Below, piece after piece: positions 43,369 to 54,141 of a stretch of 64,000 bases of DNA (the stretch's first letter is position 1; each line of letters starts with the position of its first letter). The notes under the pieces were generated by a model, which saw nothing but the letters and a program-made list of their open reading frames with translations, did not search any database and was not told the origin of the DNA. This DNA comes from Ceratodon purpureus (Eukaryota; Streptophyta; Bryopsida; Pseudoditrichales; Ditrichaceae). The translations under genes and the position numbers were made by a program. The stretch lies in the NCBI GenBank assembly GCA_014871385.1, contig CM026426.1, forward strand, positions 98,296,861 through 98,360,860, written 5' to 3'.

Positions 43369-46300
43369 TCAACGTTCACTGTTTGCATTTGACCTCCGAG
43401 CAACGCGTCGCTGGCTTGGTCGTGTAATCGTACCCCGCGATCGATATTCTTCTTGCACTGCTACCACTTCTCGACGTTTATCTTCCCCCCATTCAGGGTC
43501 ATCTTCATAAGGGGCGTCCCGATTGCGCTTCTTGGAATTTTTCCCGTCCCACAACTCCTTTGCCTTCTCAATCTTGGCTACTGTTTCTTGCACAATCTTC
43601 TCAATCCTAGCGCGTGACCAACGAGAGGAATTATCCTCCGCACGAAGTGCCCTTCTCCAGTCGCAAACTATTTTCTGAAGAGCATCGTCAGACTTCTTAA
43701 TGATCACCCAGTAGTCTAGGTCCAAATATTTGAAGGATTCCTCTGTAAAAGTGCGACGATGGCGAATGGCTTCTTCTAGTTTGCTCAATACAAGTGCCCT
43801 CCCGACCAAGGTCTTGTCGTACATCTTGTACTCATCAAGTTGGCCATAGTCCCGTTCTACTTCTCTTCTTTTACCGTCGGCATCTACCACAACTTCCGGT
43901 TTTGGAAATCGGAAGAAGCGATTGCCATGTACACTCCAATGTCCACCGAAGTTCCTACAAAAAAATTCTCGCTCCTTGGCATCCGGAATTTCACGTGCCC
44001 TCATCTCCACCTCATAGTCGTGTGTCATCCATGAAAGATCGTCCAATTCGGCATTGCCAGCCGTAGATAGTTGGTGAGTCATTGTCTCCGGGTTCCAAGC
44101 AAGTGATTTGCCCCAATCATAATAATTCAGCTCTTTCTTAGGTAGTTGGTCTAGTGGTAAATTCCACCGATCAAACTCATGCCCAGGCGGCATTACGTGT
44201 TGTAGTCCCAGCATCTCGTAAAAACGTGAACTAATTGGGGAGCGACACATAACACACTGTTTGTTGTTTAAAGCAGCCTTCGCGATGCAGGTTATGTGGA
44301 ACTTGTGATTACAATTTCCCATCTCAAAGGCCCCTTCCGGCACAAAATATTGTTGACAGATGGGACACGTCTCCTTCGAATATTCCTCCGACGGTTTGCA
44401 GGTATGGATAACCACACGTTTCGATTCATCCAAATGAGATGATAGTACATCGTACGGCATCCACCCCTCCTCGACCTCTAGCGCCCAGTCAATGACCCCT
44501 TCTTTATTTTTTGAACTATGTAATGTGCGCTCCATCATTTCTCCTACATCGCGCCATATCGTGATTTTTGTAGCATCCTCGCCGCCCTTGGCTGCTGCCT
44601 CGTTATACTTCTGTAAAGATGATTGGATAGCTTCTTCGACATCCATAGAAGTAATTGCACATTTCTTCATATCCTGTTGTGCTTTAGAGACTATTGTCTC
44701 CTTATCTCGTAGTTTGTGGACCCAACCAAGCCATGATAATGCCCTTGTGGAACATGGTGTATCATCTACCATCGGTATAGTGGTCTTCAGCTTCTCCAGT
44801 TCTGTACAGGCCTCGTCTCTTTCCCTTCTAGCCACCTCCAAATCCCGTAAAAGAATGTCTACTTCTTTTGAATCATCCATAGGCCCTTTTCCTCTATCCT
44901 CATGTCTTGGTGTTGCTTGGCTAGAGCCAATGTCCAATGGAACTGGACCAGATGTCCTTTTAGACTTTTGAGACGCCATCCCTTGTGTGGCGCCATCTCC
45001 ACTTTTATTTGAGAATTTAGAAAGGCCAAGGTCATCGGAATCCTCATCATCGCTCAGTACTTCAATGACACGATCCTTTTCGTCCACCTTCACCACTTCC
45101 TTCTTCACCCTAGGCCTCACTTCTTCTATTTTGCTTTTCTCCTTATCTATCGGGTGGTACTTTTCGCACTCTTCCAATTGTGCACTCCAACTCTTCTTCA
45201 CATTGTCCAACCTTTCTGTCAATTTCTCGATTTGTTGCGTTGCCTCCATTAATTCCTTACTCAGCGCCACGTTCTCTTCGCTTAATTGCACACAGTCTTC
45301 CAGAAGAGGCTTAGTGGAAGATACCAAAGTCTCAAAGCCGAGGGCACCATGTATCATGCCCGGAGTGATACTTCCAAATGCATGAGCCATGTTTATGAGT
45401 TTTGGTGCCATAGAGCCTAATACGGAAGCCCCTTCTTTCAAGGTGTGAGCAATCTTCAACACATCATGAATTTGTTGCACTTCCTCCGTGGTTTTCCTGC
45501 ATCGCCTCCCTCCGTGGTATTCTCTAAGCCCCCACGTTGTTCATCAGAGCACACCTCCGTCCATTTGATGCTAAAATCTAGTAACTCCTTCAATGATTCG
45601 TTGTTCGGCATCGACTTCACCATCTCCATAATCTCCAAAATGGAATGAACTGCATCCTTTGTGCTATCCTCTTCGGTAGGCACTTGTACTATTGCCAAGG
45701 AACTTGGACCATCATCCACTGAACGAGGGTTGGAGCATCCAGCTACCGCAGCCGTAGGATGTGTTGAACAGTCATTGTCCACCTCAACTTCCACCTCATC
45801 CACGGCTGCCTTGCCCTTCGTATCGTTGGAAGATTTCACCGTGATTCCCAGGTCTGCTCTAGGAAGAACAGGGACATTGGTTTCTGTGGCAGTAGGGAAC
45901 ATCGTTGAGATCACATTGGCAATGGCAACGGCTTCCTTTCCTCTTGACGGTGTGGAGTTTCATTCTGTAAATTCTTTACTTCATTCTTCGGGAAACTCTT
46001 CAGAGGTGGCCACTGCCCCTTTCCGAACTCCGCTACGACCTTCTTCGCTTGCAAAGGATCGATCAGATATAAATCCCGAATGTCTCTTATCATCCATCCA
46101 ATTTGCAATGGCCACTCTTTTGTAGTGGGGTACGTACACCAACTAATCTTCCGCTTCAATATTAGCTCGGCATACACCATACTACAAATGGTATAATTGA
46201 AATGGCCTTTGCTAGGCTAACGTTGCCCAAACATAGTAGTCCAGACCTCATATGCTCGATGCAAGAAATGGTCATCCATACATGACCAGGGCTTGCAGGT

Positions 46301-46536
46301 AAAACTCCGTGTGTTCAAACCGTGTTGTTCTCGGGGCCACAACTTATCAATGTGATACATCTTCACATATGTCTTGCACTCCCTGAAAGTCTAGTAAATG
46401 TCCCCCACAGATTCCCAGCCTTCTTCCGCTATGATGTTTTTGTTGTCTAGGATCTCCCACGAAAAGTTGTGGCATGCTCCCTTCGGCCTGTTCTTCTTCC
46501 CGGTTCCTCCAATCTCATCATGTTGAGGATCCGCCA
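43369..46536 (-). pseudogene. Cargo coiled-coil/RING protein, ~1,000 codons, interrupted
   Basis: ATG 46536 (MADPQHDEIGGTGKKNRPKG). The first frame runs to TGA 45911 through TAGs at 46391 and 46217; this part holds FRECKTYVKMYHIDKLW, shared with the cargo gene at 51188. A one-base shift near 45950 leads to the 45914-45510 frame. A 26-bp insertion between CCTCCGTGGT repeats (45483, 45509) leads to the last 703-codon frame. That frame has coiled coils (EENVALSKELMEATQQIEKL), acidic and Ser-rich regions, then a RING domain CPIC-x14-C-N-H-x2-H-x2-C-x10-C-x2-C (about residues 371-412), then a conserved-looking Trp-rich C-terminus with basic end. Probably an E3-like factor. The 3' part is intact enough to be expressed on its own. 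Confidence 0.75.
45483..45518. repeat. 10-bp direct repeat bounding 26-bp insertion
   Basis: CCTCCGTGGT at 45483-45492 and 45509-45518. Removing one repeat and the 16 bases between would put the two RING-gene frames in register. Confidence 0.7.
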
Positions 46537-46641
46537 TAGTAACCTCGTTTTAAACAAAAACATTATGGTTCTGTTTTAAAGAAAACAAGGAGTTGATAAA
46601 TGATGGTTTACAAAATAACGAATACAAAAAAATCAAAAACT

Positions 46642-46662
46642 CCCCCCCCCCCCCCCCCCCCC
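46642..46662 (+). repeat. C21 homopolymer
   Basis: A run of 21 C on the + strand, so a G-run in the leader of the RING transcript. One of four long C tracts in the element (also 47255-47280, 50335-50351, 55749-55763). Confidence 0.95.
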
Positions 46663-46779
46663 AACAATAAAAATGGACTCCCATCTCCTCACCCTCTAGT
46701 ACCAACAAGCTCCCAAGTGAATTGGGAAACTGTAGCAATAGGAGGGGGACTATTGAGGAGAGTGAAGTGAGGAAGAGGG

Positions 46780-47254
46780 AGACGGCCGTCGCCATATATG
46801 GCGATGGCCCTCAACCTTACGGCCGTCCCTCCGAGCCTAGGGCCGTCGGCCCCCGATCCTACGGCCGTGGCCAATGGCCGTCGTCCCGAACTTGACGACG
46901 GCCGTTGGGGGGCGTCGGGTCGGGGCCATGGTGACGGCCGCGGAGACAGCTCCCCAAGGGGCGGCTGGCGGCCGACCGATCGTGGCCATTTCCGCGGCCG
47001 ACCGCGCGGGGACGGCCGCGGAGACGGCCCTAGAGACGGCCCTAGAGACGGCCCCGTCAGCGACGGCCCGCGGCCGCCCGATCGCAGCCGTCTTTAAGGC
47101 GACGGCCGTTCGATCACGGCCGTGGTCGAGGGGCCGTCCCCGCGGACGGCCCCTCGCGGAGACGACCCACGGCCGCGGGGACGAGGCCGTCACGGCCGCG
47201 GGGACGAGGCCGTCACGGCCGCGGGGACGAGGCCGTCACGGCCGCGGGAAACTT
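46780..47254. promoter_or_regulatory. CGGCCG-dense block B
   Basis: Dozens of (A/C)CGGCCG(C/T) motifs in 475 bp, many as GACGGCC or GGGGACGAGGCCGTCACGGC-type tandem units (three copies near 47175-47245). Extremely rich in CG and CHG sites. All frames are open but the translations are Arg/Gly/Pro strings, so not genes. It lies upstream of the RING gene on the minus strand. Confidence 0.75.
46791..46802 (-). promoter_or_regulatory. TATA box in dyad, RING gene
   Basis: GCCATATATGGC, a palindrome with ATATAT at its centre, at the edge of block B and about 255 bp upstream of the RING gene ATG. Confidence 0.55.
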
Positions 47255-47280
47255 CCCCCCCCCCCCCCCCCCCCCCCCCC
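47255..47280 (+). repeat. C26 homopolymer
   Basis: The longest C tract; it marks the sharp border between the GC block and the AT-rich spacer. Confidence 0.95.
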
Positions 47281-47284
47281 TTTT

Positions 47285-50180
47285 ATTTTAAAAAAAATTG
47301 GAAAAACATATAATGCTACAACTTCCAACCACATATTAAACTAAACCTGTTAATTTCTTTCACCAATTAAAATCAGAACAGCAGTTAATGTTAACATGAA
47401 TTTAAAGACTTCATGGTATGCAAACCATCTAAATTCGTCAACGAGTCATTATTCCGTACACTCCCCCCAACTTAATGTATGTGTCATTTATTGGAATCAT
47501 TCGTTTTATTATTTTTTTCCATATATTTCATTCAGTCTACCATCCCACTCCAGAAGTTCTCTGCTAAAATCCAAACCACTTAAACCCGTTTTAGGAATTG
47601 TAATCTTAATAGTCCTCCATCTTCATATTCTCCGCTTTGATTCGTTTTTATTTTAAAAACAGAATTACTTCTACTTCTCTTTTACTATACCGCTTCATCT
47701 TCTAAATTTAATTTGGGATACCATATCTTCATGTCTTTAACGTTCCTCCCTCTATACAATTTCCACTCTCGAACCCGTTTTTCATTTACTTATTCTTTAT
47801 TTTCCTCTATGTTTTTTCCCCTCTATGTTATGCCCTTTTTTTATACGTGTAATTCGTCTAATCTACCACTGTAACCCTTGAAGTTCCTGAAATGTTACTG
47901 TTGAATTTCTTTCTCTTATATCATTTCGAACATTCCTGTTTCAATTTATTTCCTCCATAACCCATGTTAAATTATATTTTACTAATTCTAGCATTCTTCC
48001 ACCACACGTATTCTCCATATACTAAAATTCCTTAGATCTTGAATATGTATTTATATTTGGTTCTTCCACATGCTCCTGAGTCCTCCATCATTCGAGCTTG
48101 TTTTTTCTTATTTCTCTTTCCTTCTGCTACCCATTCCACTACTCTTTTACCTTGATTTTAATTTTTTGAAGGTGATATTCATCCCCCTCGTTACATTCAT
48201 GGCCTTTCAAACATTTTATTACCATAATATTTAAATCCGGTCATTGTTTCATTGTATATCTCTACATCTGCCACTCTTTCAATATACCTCTTCAATTACG
48301 TATAAAATCGCAACCCTCAAGCAACCACACTTTATTTTGGTATTTAAATATTCCTTTACAATTTCTTGCACTCCTCCATTTGTTAAATTTTATACCTCCC
48401 ATTGCACAACTCTATTACCCTACTGCTTTAGTTTTTATTGACTAGTGTACCCCTCTTTCATATATATGTTTTGAACTCCCCATGTATCACTACGTCATGG
48501 CCGTCGTCTATTTATTTTAATAATTATAATTTCGTTACTTTCCCTCTCTACCTCTATTTTTTTATTATAATATTTCGATGGTTCACTCATTTGTTTACTT
48601 ATGAATATACTTCTACTTCACAGTCTCCCCCATTATAGCAAAATATAATTTTTTAATATTCCTCTCCTCGTCGTTATAGTTCTAATATTCACATCCATCC
48701 TCAACCTTCTTATTCTTTGTTTTGATGATTAATTTAATTACTTACTATTTTGAAACAATACCACCCCACCAAACTTTTTTCATCAGTATTCTTAGTATCC
48801 TAATAATATATTTATTTCAAAAATTATGTTCCATCAATATACGTTCTCGTGTAATAATTTTATTTCCATACCTGTAGTTCCAAGAATTTCACGTCATGCC
48901 TTTTTACTTTTTCCTTGGTACACTATATGTCTCTATGAATTATCGTATTTGTTTAATTTTCTCATTGCGTCATTAGTAAGTGATTACTTTTGTACGTATA
49001 TACTATACAAGTTGGAATCCAATTTTATATTTCTATTTACGTTAAACTGTATGTGTATAAACATATATTGCAATAGTATATACTGTAAATGTCTTTTTTA
49101 CTTTATTTATTTTATTTCATATAAGTTACAACTCAATTCTGGGCGTGAGAAACTAGAATTGTTTATAAAAACAATGATTTCAATTTTATTCGTTCACAAA
49201 TTTCCAATATTCAATGACAATTGAATGTTTTTTTTTTTTAATTTATTTTTTATTATTATTATCCCTCTTTCATCTTATAATGTGAACTACTATTTCTGTT
49301 TTTTTAATATCATCAGAGTACTAGGATATGGGAGTGTGTAAAATAAAAGACATAAAAGTGCAGAAAGAGTTTTTATATTTCATATAACTCTAAACTGGGC
49401 GTGAGAAATTAGAATTGGTTATAAAAACATTGATTTGAGTTTTATTCCTCCCTTAATTTCCATTATTCCAAGACAATTGAATGTTTTTTTTTTTTTTTAA
49501 ATTTATTATTATCTCCAGTTTATCTCATAATCTAAACTACTATTTATGTTTTTATTTTTGATTTTATCAAAATACTAAAGCACAGGAGTATGTAAAATTA
49601 AAGAAATAAAAGTGGGAGAAAACATTCCATAAAAAATTAGAGTAAAAGAATCTATATAAAAATTTTCATTATGTACCACTAATTGAGAAGAAACTTGAAA
49701 TATTTTTCTAAGAGATTTATGAAACGGTAAACCGGTAAAATATAAATGCAAATCTCTTAACTATGTAAACATAATTTGCACCGCATGAAAAACCAAGTGT
49801 GTACATGAATTTATGCTGTGAATTACTTTTAATGCATTTTCACCGCGATGTTCCTTTTATCATCTCGTTGTTGACATTTTCTCTTCCGATTCGTTATTAT
49901 AAAATGTTCATTTATTACCATATGCTAAAACATGATTACCTTGGTTTCTTTAAATGAAAATCGGTACAAAATGTTTTAGTATACCCACAATGTTTACGGC
50001 TCTTTCCATTCAATAGAATATATATTCTTCTTCATAAACGTGTTCACATTATTTGTAGATTCTAGGGGGTTATCGACCCCCAAAGAACCAAAATATCACA
50101 TAGTTCATTGGATCCCAATTTTAAACGTCGACTTCACCTCCCCGATCACAGGATCTTCAGGACATTCTCCACAATATCCG
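47285..50180. other. G-poor AT-rich central spacer
   Basis: About 2.9 kb without a gene between the two gene pairs. From 47,400 to about 49,100 the + strand is strikingly poor in G and rich in T and C. Short hydrophobic ORFs here (for example 48826-49224) follow from that composition. A diverged tandem duplication occupies 49110-49620. Confidence 0.7.
49110..49620. repeat. ~250-bp tandem duplication, two diverged copies
   Basis: GGGCGTGAGAAA(C/T)TAGAATTG at 49142 and 49398 starts matching stretches that share ACAATTGAATGTTTTTTTT, AA(A/C)TACTATTT(C/A)TGTTTTT and GTAAAAT(A/T)AAAGA. Confidence 0.75.
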
Positions 50181-50334
50181 GAATATGTCTGAATTTTCCA
50201 TTTTGGGGCAGATACGCTATCCAAACAATCCCAAGTGGGATTGTTTGGGACGAGAAGGAGGAGGGAGTATAGGGGGGGGAGAGGAGGAGAGGAGAGGAGA
50301 GAAAACACAAGAGGAGGGGAGTTCCTTGGACCCT

Positions 50335-50351
50335 CCCCCCCCCCCCCCCCC
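50335..50351 (+). repeat. C17 homopolymer
   Basis: C tract at the outer border of GC block C, preceded by a purine-rich GGAGAGGAGAGGAGAG tract (50270-50330). Confidence 0.95.
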
Positions 50352-50830
50352 TCTCCACGGCCATCCACTTGGTCGGCCGTGGCCGTCCGAGCGGACGGGG
50401 GGCCTGTCGCCCACGGCCGTCAAAACTTCTCCGCCAAGAAGATCCAATGGCTGCAGGCAACGGCCCTCGACCGCGGGGTCGGCCGCGGCCGTCCACGGGG
50501 ACGGCCGTTGTCGACCACGCGGCTCCAGCCTTCGACCGCGGGGTGGCCCACGGCCATCATCGCGAGTTGGGCCAAGGCCGACCATGCGTTCAGGGGTCCG
50601 TCCGCGCGGACGGCCGTCCGCGTGGTCGGCCGTCCTGACCGCGGGGCGGCGGTCCACCGACGCACCCTTTGGAGAGCGGTCGCGGCCGCAGGACCGGTCG
50701 CGACCGTAATTCTCAACGGCCGCGACCGGTGCCGCGACGGTCCGCTTACTGCCGTCAGATTCTCCATGGGCCGAGATCCAACGGCCGTAGGGGGGCCGCC
50801 GTTTGACCTAATTGGCCGTCTAGGGGTTCG
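50352..50830. promoter_or_regulatory. CGGCCG-dense block C
   Basis: Same repeat type as block B (CGGCCG, GACGGCCGT, CCGCGGGG), upstream of the plus-strand Arg-rich gene. The overlapping ORFs on both strands are compositional. Confidence 0.75.
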
Positions 50831-50851
50831 GGCCAGCATAAAAGGCTGGCC
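50831..50851 (+). promoter_or_regulatory. TATA box in dyad, Arg-rich gene
   Basis: GGCCAGC-ATAAAAG-GCTGGCC: a TATA-like core enclosed by perfect 7-bp inverted arms, about 340 bp upstream of ATG 51188. The RING gene's TATA is also inside a dyad. Confidence 0.6.
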
Positions 50852-51187
50852 CTGCATCCTTTTTTTCCACTTGGGTGCTCGTGCTACATGTGCTGGATTT
50901 ACTTCAGCTCAGTTGCATTCCTCCAAGCTTTTTCTACTTCCCCACGGGTTACCGTGGGATTGTGTTCAGGGTTATCAGCACCGTTTGTTGGTTATAATGA
51001 AACCAATAAACTAGTGCTTCATACCTACGGTTTTTTGGCAGGAGTTCGAGGCTTTGTTTTGGTCCTTATGCACTAGATATATACGAGATTAAATCAACTT
51101 TTATACGGTGGGAAGAAGTTACAGCCATTGTTACAAGGTTGGTTCGATACACGGTTTTTATAGGTACTCGCTTACCCGACTTTCGCC

Positions 51188-53319
51188 ATGCCTCGTAACG
51201 ACCGGGGAGGATCCTCCACTCCAAAAAAGAAACACCCCTTGGATCCATACGCTACGAATGACCCTGATTGCGTAGCGGAGTTTGGATGGGAGGGGGAACC
51301 ATCACCATGGCGGATGGTAACTTGCAAGGAATATGTAAAGATGAAGCACCTCATGAAGTTGATCCCAGTACATCTACGTACCGAGGCTGCGGAGAAACAG
51401 GCAACACGGGGTGAGATCAGGGTCGACAATTGTGAAAGTAATCATTTCACTATTTGATATAACAAGATATTTCAGGCAGCACAAATCTAGAACTCCCGAC
51501 CTCATATTATGTTGTATTCGAATATGGCAATGGTGTGGGCGGAGATAGTCTTACACAAGAGAGTCGACTGGCGCACAATCTCGGGCCAGAGGACAAATAA
51601 AATGAACAGAGAAAGCATGGATCTTGACACAGCCTAGGTTGGACATAGCGATTGTCCTCCACTACATATTTCAAACTGTCGGAGTCCACTAGCACAAGAT
51701 GATGGAATACAAACTCTAGTCGTCGAATATAATGATGAAGAACAGGAGAGACGTCGTTTAAGCTATGATGATGATGACAACTATCGAGGACGTCGCTCAA
51801 ACAAAAATCCCAGGAATCGCAGAGGGCATCGTGGCAGAGAGTTATCGCGTACCAACCATTAGGAGTATGGACAATGCTCTGCCCACGGGGGACACCGTTC
51901 GCGAGATCGTCAAGATGTGGGACCCCACAAACGAGGCTATGGCTACGGGGAACCCGAAGGAGCTGATTCATCCTTTGACTTCACGGATGATGTGTATGGA
52001 CCGTATGGGGGACGACCTTGGCCGGATTATGCAACGGGATCAAGATACTATACAGACGGCTGGTCGGAATTACCGAGTCCTCCAAGGAGTGCTAGTCCGC
52101 GCCATGGAACACCTGCGAGAGATCATTACGGAACTCCCCCTCCATACGCAATATTTCCTCCACCTCTAGGTTATCACAACGACGGTTTAGCGGGGAAAAC
52201 CGCAACGTACTTCATCCCGATGACAGAGTACCACCTCCTCCTTTTGGATACGCTCCCGGTCCAGTTGTAAGAGATAGCCATTTTGAGGAAGAATTAGAGT
52301 TGCAGCGGACAAGGCAAAATTATGTACTATAGATGGAGAATCATGCGTTTCACCTTAGAGGGGATAATCGAAGATTGATGGAGGAGAGAGAGAGACTTTT
52401 GAGAGCCTCGACAAATTATACAGGGCACGGGCCACAAGAAACGTACGATCGGGGAGGTCCAAGCGAACTCCCCAATTATGGGAACTGTTATCATCCATAT
52501 GACTACAATGGACTAGGGTGTACGGGAGACTATTAGAATGGGGTGCATCGAGGACGTCGCTCAAACAAAAATCCCAGGAATCGCAGTGGTCATCGTGGCA
52601 GAGAGTCATCGCGTACCAACCATGAGGAGTATGGACAATGCTCTGCCCACGGGGGACACCGTTCGCTAGATCGTCAGGACATGGGACCCCACGAACAAGG
52701 CTATGGCCACGGGGAACCGGAAGGAGCTGATTTACCCTTTGACTTTGCGGATGGTGCGTATGGACCCTATGGGGGACGACCGTGGCCAGATTATGCAACA
52801 GGATCAAGATACTTCAGTAACTATGATGACGAATGGTCGAAAATACCAAGTCCTTCAAGGAGTGCTAGTCCGCGCCATCGAACACCTGCGAGAGATCATT
52901 ACGGAACTCTCCTTCCATACGCAATATTTCCTCCACCTCTAAGTTATCACAACAACGCTACTGATCACAATAGCGGGGAAAACCGCAACGTACTTTATCC
53001 CGATGACAGAGTACCACCTCCTCCTTTTGGATACCCTCTCGGTCGAGTTGTAAGAGATAGCTATTTTGAGGAAATATTAGAGTTGGAGCGGACAAGGCAA
53101 AATTATGTACTACAGATGGAGAATCATGCATTTCACCTTAGATGGGATAATCAAAGATTGATGGAGGAGAGAGAGAGACTATTGAGAGCCTCCACAAATT
53201 ATACGGGGCACGGGCCACAAGAAACGTATGATCGGAGAGGTCCAAGCGAACTCCCCAATGATGGGAACTATTATCATCCATATGACTACAATGGATTAGG
53301 ATGGAGGGGAGACTATTAG
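51188..53319 (+). CDS. Cargo Arg/Gly/Tyr/Pro-rich protein, multi-exon
   Basis: Exon 1 (51188-51410) encodes MPRNDRGGSSTPKKKHP and CKEYVKMKHLMKL, the latter resembling CKTYVKMYHIDKL of the RING cargo. A GTGAGA donor at 51411 and TTTCAG acceptor at 51475 join in frame to NLELPTSYYVVFEYGNG. A frameshift near 51590 and TAG 51635 follow, then EEQERRRLSYDDDDNYRGRRS and a ~250-residue domain present twice. The second, intact copy (52543-53319) has HRGRRSNKNPRNRSGHRGRE, FDFADGAYGPYGGRPWPDYA, proline-rich YAIFPPPL, and a coiled-coil-like LELERTRQNYVLQMENHAF. It looks like a low-complexity RNA-binding or condensate-forming protein. Function not known. Confidence 0.6.
51783..52546 (+). repeat. Tandem duplication, copy 1 (decayed)
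   Basis: Begins ATCGAGGACGTCGCTCAAAC and ends GAATGGGGTGC. It has TAG at 51860-51862 where copy 2 has GAG, a short deletion and frame change near 52180, and a TAG at the STAGATGGAG position (52330). Confidence 0.85.
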
Positions 53320-53330
53320 AATAGGGTGCA
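52547..53330 (+). repeat. Tandem duplication, copy 2 (open)
   Basis: About 90% identical to copy 1 and open throughout, to TAG 53317-53319. The junction is seamless: copy 1 ends at the same GGGTGC with which copy 2 ends. Confidence 0.85.
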
Positions 53331-54141
53331 TGGTAGTACTTTCTACAGCATCGGAGCGTACCGAGTCTTTAATGTGGACATCGCATATTACAAATTTACA
53401 GCGTAAAGTAAAAGATGCAAGCATAGTGTGTACGTAGTTTGTAGTTTTGTAGGTGGAGGTTTAAGATGTACGGACTTAAGAAAATTGGCACGTGCCACAT
53501 ATTGCAAATGGAATAGATAGAATTAGTGGAATAGAGTGTAGTTGTGTTGTCTTCTATACTGTAGTTGTCTTGACATTTTAAATGAATATGTCTTTGTAAT
53601 CTTCTCTTGATGGTCTTCTAACTGCACGTTGTTATCACTGTCACTATTTTTTAAATGACAACTTACCATTGACATGGGTTACGACTAGTTGAATATTATG
53701 AATCTCAAGAGAAGTATGCACAATAATTTTCAAAAATATTTTTTGCTAAATTAATAAGAATAACGTGAATGATTCTTTTCGAGGGATGCATATTTATATT
53801 TAAGCTATTTGTTTGTATCGGGGATTATGAGCAATCGTGTTATGCCGCCTTTACGATTTCGTCTTCACGAAAAGAAGTTTAGTATGCGCTTGCCAATATT
53901 TCTAAGACTAAAACTGCAAACTAAGACCAATCTCTGTACACGAGACCAGATTTGAACCAAATGCAAATAAACTTTATAAACAAAATATTGACCAATGTAC
54001 AAAAATTGAGATTCCAACATCTCATAATAAAATAGAGTCTAAATATAACTATTCACTACTAAGAGCTATGCCCGCCGTCCGGTAAGAAAAAAAACATTAT
54101 GAAATTATAGGAATACGGAAAGGTAGATATGTCTCTCCATA
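53331..54141. other. Convergent 3' region, Arg-rich/kinase
   Basis: AT-rich, with no gene. Both neighbouring genes end into it. Confidence 0.55.

Noticed and set aside
46798-47344. Arg/Gly/Pro-rich ORFs on both strands
   Set aside because: Produced by CGGCCG repeats lacking stop codons; the same happens at 39397-39750, 50146-51014 and 55793-56434.
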